A stretch of DNA of 64,000 bases from Bacillaceae bacterium SAS-127 (GCA_002261155.1 NKXN01000030.1:156745-220744), one strand, 5' to 3'; counted from the first letter of the stretch, positions 45,541-55,049 are shown. The notes: generated by a model not told the origin, from the letters alone. Program-made: numbers and translations.

Positions 45541-45939
45541 ATGAGGCTGTGTATTATAGCGATTGTTTTCGTGATGTTAACTGGTTGTAAGCTCAATTTT
45601 CCTGAACCAGAAGCGTTATCAACCGTTCCTGAAGTGAAAGAAGTAGAAGCAGAAGGAACAGAAAATCATAATTGGACGGTCAGTCATACGTTAAAAGGAC
45701 AACAGTTATTAGTTGAGTGTATTGTGGAAAATGTTTCGTTTTCAACGGAAGGAAGACAGGGCAAGGTAATGGGACGTGTAGCGGTTTATATAGATGGAAC
45801 ATTTTATAAAAGCTATGATACAGCTGCTTTTATCGTCAAAGGTTTAACTTCAGGTAAACATACAATCGGTGTGAAGCTTGTAGGTGAGAACAATCAGCCT
45901 CTCGGATATGAGAAAACCTTTCATGTAACCATTCCGTAA
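45541..45939 (+). CDS. Putative lipoprotein of unknown function
   Basis: This 132-residue protein has a lipoprotein signal peptide (lipobox LTGC, Cys16) and an acidic linker (about residues 20-40). The beta-rich globular part includes VYIDGTFYKSYDTAAFIVKGL and SGKHTIGVKLVG, suggestive of an immunoglobulin-like fold. I do not recognise the family and it is not in the B. subtilis ylbE-ylbF interval. The ATG follows GATGAGGAGTG, which adjoins the 40-bp repeat. Confidence 0.7.
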   Translation: MRLCIIAIVFVMLTGCKLNFPEPEALSTVPEVKEVEAEGTENHNWTVSHTLKGQQLLVECIVENVSFSTEGRQGKVMGRVAVYIDGTFYKSYDTAAFIVKGLTSGKHTIGVKLVGENNQPLGYEKTFHVTIP

Positions 45940-45992
45940 ATATTTTTCTTTTGAGGGGAATATGTTAATATAATGGAATGGAGGTGGGCATA

Positions 45993-46442
45993 TTGCTTAC
46001 AGCTACATTAGAAAAGATTCATACGATGGAGCAAGCGGAACAGCTCGGCCAAATGGTCTTGCTTTCAGATATTGCTGAAAAGTACCGAGCATGCTATTCG
46101 CTTTTATATACAACATCTGAAACACGAGAAAAGATACAGCGGTTCAGTCGCTTAAAAGATCTTTATGAGGAAGTCCAGCGTTTTGGTCGTTATCATCCGG
46201 ACTATAGTCGGGTAATGAAAGAGATCAGAGAGGCGAAACGTGACATGGATTTAGATGAGAATGTCGCAGCCTTCCGTGTGGCAGAGAAAGAATTGCAAAC
46301 ACTGTTGGACGACATAAGTACGCTTTTAGGGCGGTCTGTTTCAGAATCCATTAAAGTGCCTACTGGTAACCCTTTCTTTTCGGCGGATTCTAGTTGTGGC
46401 GGAGGCTGTGGGAGTGGTGGAAGCTGTGGTTGCTCAGCATAG
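45993..46442 (+). CDS. ylbF: YlbF, Y-complex subunit (RNase Y specificity factor)
   Basis: This 149-residue helical protein, same length as B. subtilis YlbF, ends with a Gly/Cys-rich tail holding four cysteines (SCGGGCGSGGSCGC). With YmcA and YaaT it forms the Y-complex that binds Fe-S clusters and directs RNase Y cleavage, affecting competence, biofilm and sporulation. TTG 45993 follows GGAGGTG by six bases. ATG 45978 overlaps that site. Partners are outside the window. Confidence 0.92.
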   Translation: MLTATLEKIHTMEQAEQLGQMVLLSDIAEKYRACYSLLYTTSETREKIQRFSRLKDLYEEVQRFGRYHPDYSRVMKEIREAKRDMDLDENVAAFRVAEKELQTLLDDISTLLGRSVSESIKVPTGNPFFSADSSCGGGCGSGGSCGCSA

Positions 46443-46530
46443 ATGCCATCAGATTTAGTGAGTGATGGTTGCTAAGACTTTTCCTTCTGTGCTAGACTTA
46501 ATGAAAAAGTATTTAGTTGAGGGAGATTAT

Positions 46531-46806
46531 ATGTTTATCGAGCGGCAGGCTGTGATTGTTTGGCTTCATCATACGAAGCCCGTTAAATCGTTGCGTAAAT
46601 ATGGAAATGTACATTACGTATCAAAGAGAATGAAGTATGCGGTAGTGTATTGCAACCAAGAAGAGATAGAAAAGATCATGGAGAAATTGAACTCTCTTTC
46701 ATTCGTAAAAAAGGTAGAGCCGTCTTTTAAACCATTTTTGAAAACTGAATATGAAAATTCTAAGCCAGATAAAGCGAAAGAATATGATTATAAAATCGGC
46801 GTTTAA
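46531..46806 (+). CDS. ylbG: UPF0298 protein YlbG
   Basis: This 91-residue protein matches B. subtilis YlbG (90 residues): [33 protein letters not shown] and [13 protein letters not shown]. The function is unknown; the size suggests a small alpha/beta fold. ATG 46531 follows TTGAGGGAGATTAT. An upstream in-frame start at 46462 would add 23 unconserved residues. Confidence 0.9.
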   Translation: MFIERQAVIVWLHHTKPVKSLRKYGNVHYVSKRMKYAVVYCNQEEIEKIMEKLNSLSFVKKVEPSFKPFLKTEYENSKPDKAKEYDYKIGV

Positions 46807-46837
46807 AAAAAGCAGGAATTTTCCCTGCTTTTTTTAA
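46807..46837. terminator. Bidirectional terminator
   Basis: AAAAAGCAGG pairs with CCTGCTTTTT around seven bases. Confidence 0.9.
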
Positions 46838-47223
46838 TTTAACGGCGGAATATAATGGTTTAGTCTCAAAATACCAATCAAATATTGATAATACAATGTT
46901 CTTTCTGCAAATATAGTAGAGGGCTTGACATCAAACTGAATGATCACTTTATTTAACGATTCAGCAGCTTTCTGAAATAAATCAAAGCGCTGACTAGGAG
47001 TAGAAACCGGATGAGGAATTCCCTCTCGACATATATACAATGGTTGAAAGCTGCCTGGGTTTGTCGGTTCTAGCACGACAATCAGTGAGGTGACGGACCT
47101 ACCCTCTATAACCGAATGTAAGGCGAGCATATGGCTTAAACGGTGCTTATTATTTTGAGCGATCTCGATGAGTTCATATAAATCTGAATACCCCTCACCA
47201 AGCTCGATAAATCGTTGGATCAA
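46834..47223 (-). CDS. Conserved Bacillaceae protein of unknown function
   Basis: This 129-residue cytoplasmic protein begins IQRFIELGEGYSDLYELIEIA and ends YYQYLIGILRLNHYIPPLN. I recall similar Bacillus proteins carrying unsupported names such as methylthioribose kinase; no kinase motif is visible, so I give none. The TTG start follows GGAGGGTATCTT on the minus strand. It is convergent with ylbG. Confidence 0.7.
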   Translation of the reverse strand: MIQRFIELGEGYSDLYELIEIAQNNKHRLSHMLALHSVIEGRSVTSLIVVLEPTNPGSFQPLYICREGIPHPVSTPSQRFDLFQKAAESLNKVIIQFDVKPSTIFAERTLYYQYLIGILRLNHYIPPLN

Positions 47224-47445
47224 AAGATACCCTCCATTCTTTTAAGAAAATTCCTTATTCATTGTACCGCTCCGTATCATAAAGCTCAACCACTCTAATA
47301 AAAAAGATCACCAAATCCCTTTTTTTATAGATGTTTTCATGACTTTCACTAAAAATACAATAAATATGAATAAAAAATAGCTTTTTTGATCAAGAATTTG
47401 CTATCTTATAAGTGTGAATATATGACTAGTTAGGGTGAAGTGGAT

Positions 47446-48861
47446 ATGGTGAAAAAATCCTTGTTATTTAGTTTGCTTTTAATGATTATTTCCGGGGGAA
47501 TAATATTTATACAATGGAACGGATATGAAGGGAGTTCTAAAGAGTTCGGTAATAATCAGTTTGAACAGGAAATTCAAATGATTTATTCAGAGAAAGGGTT
47601 TGCTATTCAACAAACATTTCATCATTTACCAATCGATAAGCCGCTAACGCTTGTTTTCCCTATTGATGCCAAAAACATGCGCTGTGAGACGAAGGAAGGG
47701 AAATGTTCCTTGAACGGACTAAGTGCCGTGATCACCCCTAAAGATCACACATTTACCGTTTCATATATGCTAAATGCACCTCCTGTTAAGTCTTCAATGT
47801 TATTGACGAATTGGTTTGTTAAAGTGAAGGAAGCAGCAATCAAAAAAACATCGATTTATTTAACAGATAAGAAGTTAAGGACGGGTAACTGGTATTCAGG
47901 ATTGAAAACGACAGGTGGACAAAAAAAAGACCTGATCAACTACTATGAGTTTCAAGGAAATGGAGGAGCTAATGCGCTTTATTGGCAATCAGATTCGTTA
48001 GTCAATGTGAGTGTAGGAGAAGATTTCGCTTTATATATGCCGTCTGAAACAAAAGCTCCTGAACAGCTAATTGATTCATTAAAAAGTTTAGACATTTCTA
48101 AGCCGAAAACAATCATTGTAACGAATCAGCATGCTGCTTATTCATCGGATCAATTTCATATTTTAAACAATAGTCAACAGTTGACAGAGCTCGTGAACAC
48201 AATCCAATTAAACGATATGAAAAGTAAGTATCGTTTTCAGGAGTCGGAGGAGTGGTTGGCGGAAATAATGCTCGCTTTTGAGCTTAACCGAGCATTTGGC
48301 TCTCAAAAGTCACAAAAAATGTATCAATACTTACAACAGCAATTAACACCTGAAGAACAAGAGGCGTATAAAGCTGAGGTTTTACAAATGAAGGGTGAAC
48401 TGGTGAAAGCCGAGCAATTAGATCGAATGCTTTCTGAGGTGAAAGGATTAGAAACGCACTTCTTTCAGGAAAACCGTGACGCAAAGAGTGTAATCAAGCC
48501 GTTGCTTTTTGCGGATACTCGTTCAGTCATAGTGAATGGCAAGGTAATGACGTTTAAAGCGATGAATCAAAAAGGCGTATTGTTATTTCCGTTTCAGTCG
48601 ACATTACGTCAGCTTGGATTTGATGTGAAAGTACTTTCTAATGGTCAATCGTTACTTGTGAATAAAGGTGCAGATACGTATCGTTTTGATCTTGATCAGC
48701 ATCGTTTTATTTTGAATGAGGAGGACTATGGACTATATGAAAATGCACTAGCTACTTATAACGGTGAACTATATATTGAAGATATGTGGCTTCAAAAAAT
48801 ATTTTTAGTTTCTGTTAGTGAGCAAAATGATCAAATCCTCATCAATCCGCTTGATTTGTAA
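47446..48861 (+). CDS. Anchored protein with C-terminal stalk (amine oxidase N-like) domain
   Basis: This 471-residue protein has an N-terminal signal anchor (about residues 4-23). A large extracellular part of unknown fold follows, with a Lys/Gln-rich helical stretch near 270-350. The C-terminal segment (ADTRSVIVNGKVMTFKAM, ALATYNGELYIEDMWL) resembles the copper amine oxidase N-terminal-like stalk domain found in envelope proteins. ATG 47446 follows AGGGTGA. It interrupts the B. subtilis order between ylbG and rsmD. No function can be assigned. Confidence 0.72.
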   Translation: MVKKSLLFSLLLMIISGGIIFIQWNGYEGSSKEFGNNQFEQEIQMIYSEKGFAIQQTFHHLPIDKPLTLVFPIDAKNMRCETKEGKCSLNGLSAVITPKDHTFTVSYMLNAPPVKSSMLLTNWFVKVKEAAIKKTSIYLTDKKLRTGNWYSGLKTTGGQKKDLINYYEFQGNGGANALYWQSDSLVNVSVGEDFALYMPSETKAPEQLIDSLKSLDISKPKTIIVTNQHAAYSSDQFHILNNSQQLTELVNTIQLNDMKSKYRFQESEEWLAEIMLAFELNRAFGSQKSQKMYQYLQQQLTPEEQEAYKAEVLQMKGELVKAEQLDRMLSEVKGLETHFFQENRDAKSVIKPLLFADTRSVIVNGKVMTFKAMNQKGVLLFPFQSTLRQLGFDVKVLSNGQSLLVNKGADTYRFDLDQHRFILNEEDYGLYENALATYNGELYIEDMWLQKIFLVSVSEQNDQILINPLDL

Positions 48862-48874
48862 TAAAACAACAAAA

Positions 48875-48900
48875 AACCTGCTGAAAACAATCAGCAGGTT
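48875..48900 (+). terminator. Terminator-like hairpin after the stalk-domain gene
   Basis: AACCTGCTGA pairs with TCAGCAGGTT around six bases. The 3' flank is CCTTCT rather than a T-run, so termination may be weak. Confidence 0.55.
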
Positions 48901-49015
48901 CCTTCTATTGTCAACAGTTAGACAGAAGGAAAAGGGAGAGGAGAAACCGGAGAAAAGGCATATGGGGAATTATGCTTTCTCCGTGATCGACAACATCCCG
49001 AGTGATGTTGTTATC
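48899..49015 (+). other. Hairpin-rich intergenic segment
   Basis: Three perfect hairpins follow one another. TTCCTTCT/AGAAGGAA spans 48899-48931. CGGAGAAA-GCAT/ATGC-TTTCTCCG spans 48948-48983 with a two-base bulge. ACAACATC/GATGTTGT spans 48990-49011 with outer GAT/ATC. T7 occurs at about 49038. An internal open frame (ATG 48962, 27 codons) is not convincing. Confidence 0.45.
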
Positions 49016-49155
49016 AATAGTATGACCCACTTTCTGTTTTTTTAAACTAGTAATGAAAGAAATTAGTCAAATACGAAGAAATGGAAATCATCTAGATTCA
49101 GTTATAGAATTGTGTTAACATGAATGAGAAAATCTTTATGAATGGTGAATGAATG

Positions 49156-49713
49156 ATGAGAGTAATTTCAGGTGAGCAAAAAGGAATCCCATTAAAAGCT
49201 GTGCCAGGTCGAGATACGAGACCAACAACAGATAAAGTGAAGGAATCCATATTTAATATGATTGGTCCTTATTTTTCTGGTGGACTCGGGCTTGATTTGT
49301 TTGCTGGTAGTGGCGGATTGGGCATCGAAGCATTAAGTAGAGGTTTTCAGAACATGATCTTTGTTGATCGTGACATGAAAGCGGTTCAAACGGTGAAGGG
49401 GAATGTAGAGAAATGCGGCTATACTGATTGTTGTGAAGTGTATCGGAATGATGCCGAGAGAGCGCTTAAAGCGATTACGAAACGAGAACTTGTTTTTGAT
49501 GGCATCTTTTTAGATCCGCCGTACAAAAAACAGCAGCTAGAGAAGCTTTTAACATGGATCGAGGAGAAAAAGTTGTTAAATGCTGGTGGGTTTATCGTTT
49601 GTGAGCACGGCTCTGATATTTTTTTGCCGGAGATGATTGGGCAATTGCAACAAGTGAAAGTGGAGACGTATGGTGTCATTCGCGTGTCAATTTTTAAATG
49701 GTCAGATAAATAA
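49156..49713 (+). CDS. rsmD: 16S rRNA (guanine966-N2)-methyltransferase
   Basis: This 185-residue SAM-dependent methyltransferase (YlbH) has GLDLFAGSGGLGIEALSRG (motif I) and the catalytic LDPPYKKQ (motif IV). It methylates G966 of 16S rRNA. ATG 49156 matches the B. subtilis start (MRVISG); the adjacent ATG 49153 is equally accessible. coaD starts 12 bases downstream, forming the usual rsmD-coaD pair. Confidence 0.93.
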   Translation: MRVISGEQKGIPLKAVPGRDTRPTTDKVKESIFNMIGPYFSGGLGLDLFAGSGGLGIEALSRGFQNMIFVDRDMKAVQTVKGNVEKCGYTDCCEVYRNDAERALKAITKRELVFDGIFLDPPYKKQQLEKLLTWIEEKKLLNAGGFIVCEHGSDIFLPEMIGQLQQVKVETYGVIRVSIFKWSDK

Positions 49714-50211
<498 letters not shown>

Positions 50212-50227
50212 CATAGTTTACATAAAT

Positions 50228-50271
50228 ACCTAGTTTCTCTAGTCAATCACCGAGAAACTAGGTGTTTTTTT
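50228..50271. terminator. Terminator between coaD and ylbJ
   Basis: ACCTAGTTTCTC pairs perfectly with GAGAAACTAGGT around 12 bases, followed by seven T residues. Confidence 0.9.
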
Positions 50272-51475
50272 ATTGCTTTTTTGTACGTATGTACAAAATC
50301 GTATACATCATTAGCATCATAATCGTAAGTAGCGGTCCGTATTGTTTGAGTAAAATGATCATATCGTTCATAGGTGAGTGCTGAAGGTTAATGACAGGTA
50401 GAGAATGAAGGGTTCCGCTGTTTTTAACTGAACGTGCATAAATAGGCTGCCAAAGAATGAAAGCAATAGAAGCAGAGTATAAGCCGTGAAGAATTCTAGC
50501 AAAAAAGAATGGGCGAAAACGAATATCTGATTCTGCTAAAATACTGGCCACTTGCGCTTGGACACTCAACCCACTAAAAGCCAGTATAAAGCTCGTGACA
50601 ATAGCTTGCTGTAAAAGGGGGATATTTTGAACTTGACTGATCATTTGACTCCCAAGCGTAATTTCAAATATACCGGCGATAAAAGGAATAGTGAGCTCAG
50701 CAGGTAGCTGAAGCCATCGAAAGACTTCAGCCGCTCCAGTAGCTAGTAAAGAAGTAATATGCAAATGAAATAAAAGCTTATTGATGACCGAAAATAGAAT
50801 AATAAACCCGCCAATCATTAGTAGCGTGTGAACAGAAGAAAGAACAGAATCCCCCATTAATTGCCCGATCGGTCGCCGGTCCTTCAGGCGTGCTTCGTGC
50901 ATAGCAGAAAAGGCGTTATAGAAAGAGAAGGAGGGAGTATCACTATCTTTTTTCTTTTCGTCTCCCCCGTAAAATCGCATCGTCAATCCGACGAAGAAGT
51001 TTCCTAAGTAATGAGCACTGGCGAGCAAAATCCCTAAATGAGGGTCGTAAAAAAAGCCGATAGATACCGCTCCGAAAATAAATAAAGGGTTAGAAGAGTT
51101 AGTAAAGCACACGAGCCGTTCGGCTTCCGTTTGAGTTAGTTCTCCATTTAGTCTTAAGCGCGTGGCTAGCTTAGCCCCTGAAGGAAAACCAGAAGCCATG
51201 GCCATCGCCCAAACAAAGCCGCCTGCTCCTGGTACTTTAAACAGTGGGCGCATTAGCGGTTCAAGCAATACACCAATAAAGCTGACAACTCCAAGACCAA
51301 TCATCATTTCGGATAAAATAAAAAAAGGAAGTAATGAGGGAAAAACGATTTCCCACCACATATTTAATCCTCTAATAGATGCCTCGAAGGAAATTTTCGG
51401 GAATACGATTAACGAGAAAGCAAACAGACTAATGAAAAATGCTAAAAGAAGGGTCTTTATTTTGGAAGCGGTCAA
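50270..51475 (-). CDS. ylbJ: Sporulation integral membrane protein YlbJ
   Basis: This 401-residue protein has about eight to ten membrane helices and nucleoside-recognition (Gate-like) domains, for example SGFPSGAKLATRL and SFILAFSGLSVQAQVAS. B. subtilis YlbJ is made in the mother cell under sigma-E and is needed for heat-resistant spores. The TTG start follows ATAGGAGGTAATGAAAG on the minus strand. Confidence 0.92.
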   Translation of the reverse strand: MTASKIKTLLLAFFISLFAFSLIVFPKISFEASIRGLNMWWEIVFPSLLPFFILSEMMIGLGVVSFIGVLLEPLMRPLFKVPGAGGFVWAMAMASGFPSGAKLATRLRLNGELTQTEAERLVCFTNSSNPLFIFGAVSIGFFYDPHLGILLASAHYLGNFFVGLTMRFYGGDEKKKDSDTPSFSFYNAFSAMHEARLKDRRPIGQLMGDSVLSSVHTLLMIGGFIILFSVINKLLFHLHITSLLATGAAEVFRWLQLPAELTIPFIAGIFEITLGSQMISQVQNIPLLQQAIVTSFILAFSGLSVQAQVASILAESDIRFRPFFFARILHGLYSASIAFILWQPIYARSVKNSGTLHSLPVINLQHSPMNDMIILLKQYGPLLTIMMLMMYTILYIRTKKQ

Positions 51476-51654
51476 CTTTCATTACCTCCTATCCTGTACA
51501 TAGACAGCTCCACTCTAGGATTCACCATATAATTCAGGTACAATATGATTAATTCAAAATCACTTATACACTTGTCCTGTTTTTCTCAATATACTCATAT
51601 CATTTAGAAATAGACCATAGCTTATTAGGAAATCCTGAGATGGAGGGGAAAAAT

Positions 51655-52449
51655 TTGCACCAACCAAAAATAGGAGTAGCTCTTGGCTCAGGGGGAGCTA
51701 GAGGATTTGCACATATCGGTGTTTTGAAAGCCTTAGCAGAGGCGAATATCTCAGTCGATATGATCGCAGGCAGTAGCATGGGGTCGCTTGTTGCGAGCTT
51801 ATATGCAGCGGGACAGGATATGGAGCAGCTATACAAATTATCGAAAGCGTTTAAAAGAAAATACTTTCTTGATTTTATCTTCCCGAAAATGGGGCTCATT
51901 GCTGGAAAAAAAATAAAAAGTTTCATTCAAGTGTTAACTCATGGGAAAAATATTGAGGATTTAAATATTCCTGTGGCAATTGTCGCGACAGATATTCAAA
52001 TGGCGGAGAAAGTTGTGTTTAAGGAAGGTCCTGTAGCAGATGCTGTTCGGGCTAGCATTGCGATTCCGGGGATTTTCGTTCCTGAAAAAGTAAATGGACG
52101 CTTGCTTGTTGATGGGGGAGTGATTGATCGCGTGCCCGTTTCCGTTGTAAAAGAGATGGGGGCAGACATCGTGATTGGAGTAGATGTCTCTTCTGTCAAA
52201 AAAAATGCCGAAATTCAAACTATTTTTGATGTGATTATGCAAAGTATTGATATTTTGCAATTGGAGATTATTGAAAGTAGGCAAATTGCTTCGAATGTGA
52301 TGATTCGCCCACCTGTAGAAATGTATAGTTCTAAAGCATTTACGAATATTCAAGATATTATTGCTGCAGGAGAGCAAGAGGCGAACAGAAGAATGCCTGA
52401 TATTATTGAACAGATTGAGAAGTGGAAGGAGTTACATCATGAAAAATAA
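51655..52449 (+). CDS. ylbK: Patatin-like phospholipase YlbK
   Basis: This 264-residue patatin-fold hydrolase has GSGGARGFAHIG (oxyanion hole), GSSMG (nucleophile serine) and DGGVIDRVP (catalytic Asp). It probably acts on membrane lipids; the substrate is unknown. TTG 51655 follows GGAGGGG by six bases; ATG 51640 would contain that site. Its end overlaps the ylbL start by 11 bases, so the two are co-translated. Confidence 0.9.
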   Translation: MHQPKIGVALGSGGARGFAHIGVLKALAEANISVDMIAGSSMGSLVASLYAAGQDMEQLYKLSKAFKRKYFLDFIFPKMGLIAGKKIKSFIQVLTHGKNIEDLNIPVAIVATDIQMAEKVVFKEGPVADAVRASIAIPGIFVPEKVNGRLLVDGGVIDRVPVSVVKEMGADIVIGVDVSSVKKNAEIQTIFDVIMQSIDILQLEIIESRQIASNVMIRPPVEMYSSKAFTNIQDIIAAGEQEANRRMPDIIEQIEKWKELHHEK

Positions 52450-53473
52450 ATTAACTTCAGTTGCCTTCATTTTGTTATTAACTATTATTGCGACTTCCTT
52501 CATTAAGCTTCCCTATTATGTCATGAAACCTGGGGATGCTCATGAGCTAGCACCAGTTGTGAAAGTAACGGGAGGCAACAAAGCGGAGGGGACGCTCATG
52601 CTGATGACAATTAAAATGGGAGAGGCGACACCGATCTCTTATGCGATGGCTCAATGGTTTGATTATGAAGAAGTGGTTCCCATTGAGAATGTCCGTAGTC
52701 CTCATGAAACGGATAAAGAATATAATATTAGACAGAAGTACTTAATGGATAACTCTCAACAACAAGCCATTCAAGTTGCTTTTGATGCAGCAAAGAAGCC
52801 TTATAAATACCTTTATGAAGGAGTATATGTGTTGAGCGTTTTTCCGGGAATGCCCGCAGTGGGAATTGTTCAGGCGGGTGATAGGATTGTAGGCGTTGAT
52901 GGAAAAAAGCTCGAATCATCTAAACAATTTACCGATTACGTGCAGGCTAAGAAGCCAGGTGATGCAGTGACGATCGAGTTTGTGAGCGACGGGGAAGAAA
53001 AAAAGAAAAAAATTGCATTAAAAAGTTTCGCCAATAATAGCAACAAAGCAGGTCTTGGAATTAGTTTAACGGATCAAAAAAAATTAATTAGCACACCAGA
53101 AGTGCAATTGAAAACAGAATCAATAGGCGGCCCTTCAGCAGGTTTAATGTTTAGTTTAGAAATTTACAATCAATTAACGAAGCAAGATATTACGAAAGGC
53201 AGAAGAATTGCAGGCACTGGCACGATTGACTCAGATGGGAATGTTGGCCGTATTGGTGGAATTGAACAAAAAGTGGTGGCTGCTGATCGTGCGGGAGCAG
53301 AAATATTTTTTGCACCAAATGATGAAATCACACCGGAATTAAAAAGAAATATTCCTGATATGAAGCCTAATTACGATGAAGCTGTTGAAATGGCTAAGGA
53401 AATAGGAACAGATATGAAAATTATTCCCGTGAAAACCTTTCACGATGCCTTAGACTATTTGGTAACTAGCTAA
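52439..53473 (+). CDS. ylbL: PDZ-containing Lon-like protease YlbL
   Basis: This 344-residue protein (B. subtilis 341) has an N-terminal membrane anchor, a PDZ domain (about residues 120-190, VQAGDRIVGVDGKKL) and a Lon-type domain with the catalytic Ser in GPSAGLMFSL and Lys in EQKVVAA. In B. subtilis YlbL and CtpA degrade the division inhibitor YneA after DNA damage. ATG 52439 lies inside the end of ylbK, with AAGGAG upstream. Confidence 0.94.
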   Translation: MKNKLTSVAFILLLTIIATSFIKLPYYVMKPGDAHELAPVVKVTGGNKAEGTLMLMTIKMGEATPISYAMAQWFDYEEVVPIENVRSPHETDKEYNIRQKYLMDNSQQQAIQVAFDAAKKPYKYLYEGVYVLSVFPGMPAVGIVQAGDRIVGVDGKKLESSKQFTDYVQAKKPGDAVTIEFVSDGEEKKKKIALKSFANNSNKAGLGISLTDQKKLISTPEVQLKTESIGGPSAGLMFSLEIYNQLTKQDITKGRRIAGTGTIDSDGNVGRIGGIEQKVVAADRAGAEIFFAPNDEITPELKRNIPDMKPNYDEAVEMAKEIGTDMKIIPVKTFHDALDYLVTS

Positions 53474-53477
53474 AGTC

Positions 53478-53520
53478 AATGAGCTGACCTTTATGAAAAA
53501 AGTGTCAGCTCATTTTTTAT
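53478..53520. terminator. Terminator between ylbL and tmcAL
   Basis: AATGAGCTGAC pairs with GTCAGCTCATT around 15 bases, followed by TTTTAT. Confidence 0.85.
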
Positions 53521-54716
53521 GGCAGTAAAATAGGAGGCTGTGTGAATTCGTTATTTAAGAGTTGAGGCGTTTGAACACCTTGCATGTATACATCAGATGC
53601 TTTCATATCTAAAGCGAGTAACTCTTTATGAGCAGCTACCCTAGCAATGAGAGGGAGTGAGAGCTCTTTTTTGATGCTTTTCATATACTCACGTCCTCGT
53701 CCGTTCATTCCTAATAGGCGAATATAACGGACAGATGCCATCGCTTCTTTCATCTCCTCTTTCGTTGTATTCGTGAGAATGTGGGCGAGCATTCGTTGAA
53801 TTCGTGTCCAAGTGTAGCGTTTTGTTTTGACTCGTTCCATAAAATCGATAAAGCTAGTGGCGTGGCGAGCTGTCTCTTTTAAACGGAATTCGATCCCTTC
53901 TGTTATTTCATAAATCGATTGTAGCTCCTCTATAGAAGCGGAAAGTAGTCGATATTTTAATAACGGCCAGTACATGTTCCAGCTATGGAAGATGTGATGT
54001 TCATGATAATACTGTGTCAATTCCGTCAACGTACTTTCAGGGACAAATCTTTCAATCGTTGATACATGTTTAGAATCTGCTATTTCTTTACGTATACCTG
54101 TCGCACTGGCGATACTATCGAATGCTAAGCTTTCATCGTGGTAGCCCGCTTGCTGGCGTTTAATCGTAAGCGGCTGCATGGGCTTCGTTAATCGATCATT
54201 TGCTTGTACATAATGATAACCTAAAATATTGTTAGGCATCGATAAATCAAGTGGCAGAGAGTCGTGAAATAGTTGTTCTCTTGCTAACGTCTGTGCTTTC
54301 GGAAAGCTATACCCTTCCTTCATATAGGAATGAATCAATGGATTTAAAGCTGGAGACGCCGATTTGATCGTTTCTAAAGTATCTAGAAAAGGCTCAACTT
54401 GTCCATTTTCACTACCGAAGCAAAAGGAATCACAAGCTAATTCCTTTAAAATCGAAATGGCTCCAAAAGAAAAAAATTCGGCTTTTTGCGTCGAGAAGGC
54501 ATAAGGCAATTCAACAACGAGGTCAACCCCATTTTGAAGTGCCATTCGAGTGCGCGCCCATTTATGAATGAGAGCGGGCTCTCCACGCTGCAAAAAATGT
54601 CCGCTCATTACAGCGATCACGACATCAGCGTTGGCTGTTTCTCGGGCTTTTTGAGCATGATACAAGTGGCCGTTATGAAAAGGATTGTACTCAACAACAA
54701 TACCAACTGTTTTCAT
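53517..54716 (-). CDS. tmcAL: tRNA(Met) cytidine acetate ligase
   Basis: This 399-residue protein (YlbM) has the nucleotidyltransferase motif VEYNPFHNGHLYH with HxGH at the N-terminus. It activates acetate with ATP and acetylates C34 of elongator tRNA-Met to form ac4C. Full-length conservation includes FGSENGQVEPF and SMPNNILGYHY. It is convergent with ylbL and divergent from the ylbN-rpmF operon, with repeats in between. Confidence 0.93.
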   Translation of the reverse strand: MKTVGIVVEYNPFHNGHLYHAQKARETANADVVIAVMSGHFLQRGEPALIHKWARTRMALQNGVDLVVELPYAFSTQKAEFFSFGAISILKELACDSFCFGSENGQVEPFLDTLETIKSASPALNPLIHSYMKEGYSFPKAQTLAREQLFHDSLPLDLSMPNNILGYHYVQANDRLTKPMQPLTIKRQQAGYHDESLAFDSIASATGIRKEIADSKHVSTIERFVPESTLTELTQYYHEHHIFHSWNMYWPLLKYRLLSASIEELQSIYEITEGIEFRLKETARHATSFIDFMERVKTKRYTWTRIQRMLAHILTNTTKEEMKEAMASVRYIRLLGMNGRGREYMKSIKKELSLPLIARVAAHKELLALDMKASDVYMQGVQTPQLLNNEFTQPPILLP

Positions 54717-54806
54717 TTAATCGTTCCTCTGTTATAGTTATTTAATATTGATGATGTTATTATTGTCATTTACTGTGTTTTAGTTGTCAATAGCTCCGCT
54801 TTTCGG

Positions 54807-54928
54807 TGTCTAGCTCCAGGCGCTATCGGCTCGAGGTCAAAAGCCAATCCGTCCAAAAGGTTAAAGAGCAACCTTTCAGCCGACTTGTCTTTTGCTTGTC
54901 GCCGATGGACAAGCGCCTTACGCTTTTC
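54807..54928 (+). repeat. Long-hairpin intergenic repeat, copy A
   Basis: It begins TGTCTAGCTCCAGGCGC and ends GCGCCTTACGCTTTTC. GGCGC and ATCGGC near the 5' end pair with GCCGAT and GCGCC near the 3' end, and an internal hairpin AAAGGTT/AACCTTT lies in the middle. The start and end sequences recur in copy B. I recall similar GTCTAGCTCCAG elements scattered in Bacillus genomes. Confidence 0.75.
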
Positions 54929-54933
54929 GATAT

Positions 54934-55049
54934 TGTCTAGCTCCAGCGGACAGACTCTCGGACATAAGCCGTCCCGTTCGTGTGGCAAAGAGCGCCACTT
55001 CGACGGTTCGTCTGATGTCGTCGAGTCTAAACATCCGCTTGCGCTTTTC
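54934..55049 (+). repeat. Long-hairpin intergenic repeat, copy B
   Basis: It begins TGTCTAGCTCCAGCGGA and ends CCGCTTGCGCTTTTC. Nearly the whole element folds back on itself: AGCGG/CCGCT, AGACTC/GAGTCT, ACAT/ATGT, CCGTC/GACGG and TGGC/GCCA in nested order. It lies five bases after copy A in the same orientation and ends 20 bp before the ylbN promoter. Confidence 0.75.

Noticed and set aside
48818..49045. 75-codon open frame after the stalk-domain gene
   Set aside because: It overlaps the end of the preceding gene and runs through hairpins; no binding site or conserved-looking core. Even the internal ATG at 48962 lies inside a stem.
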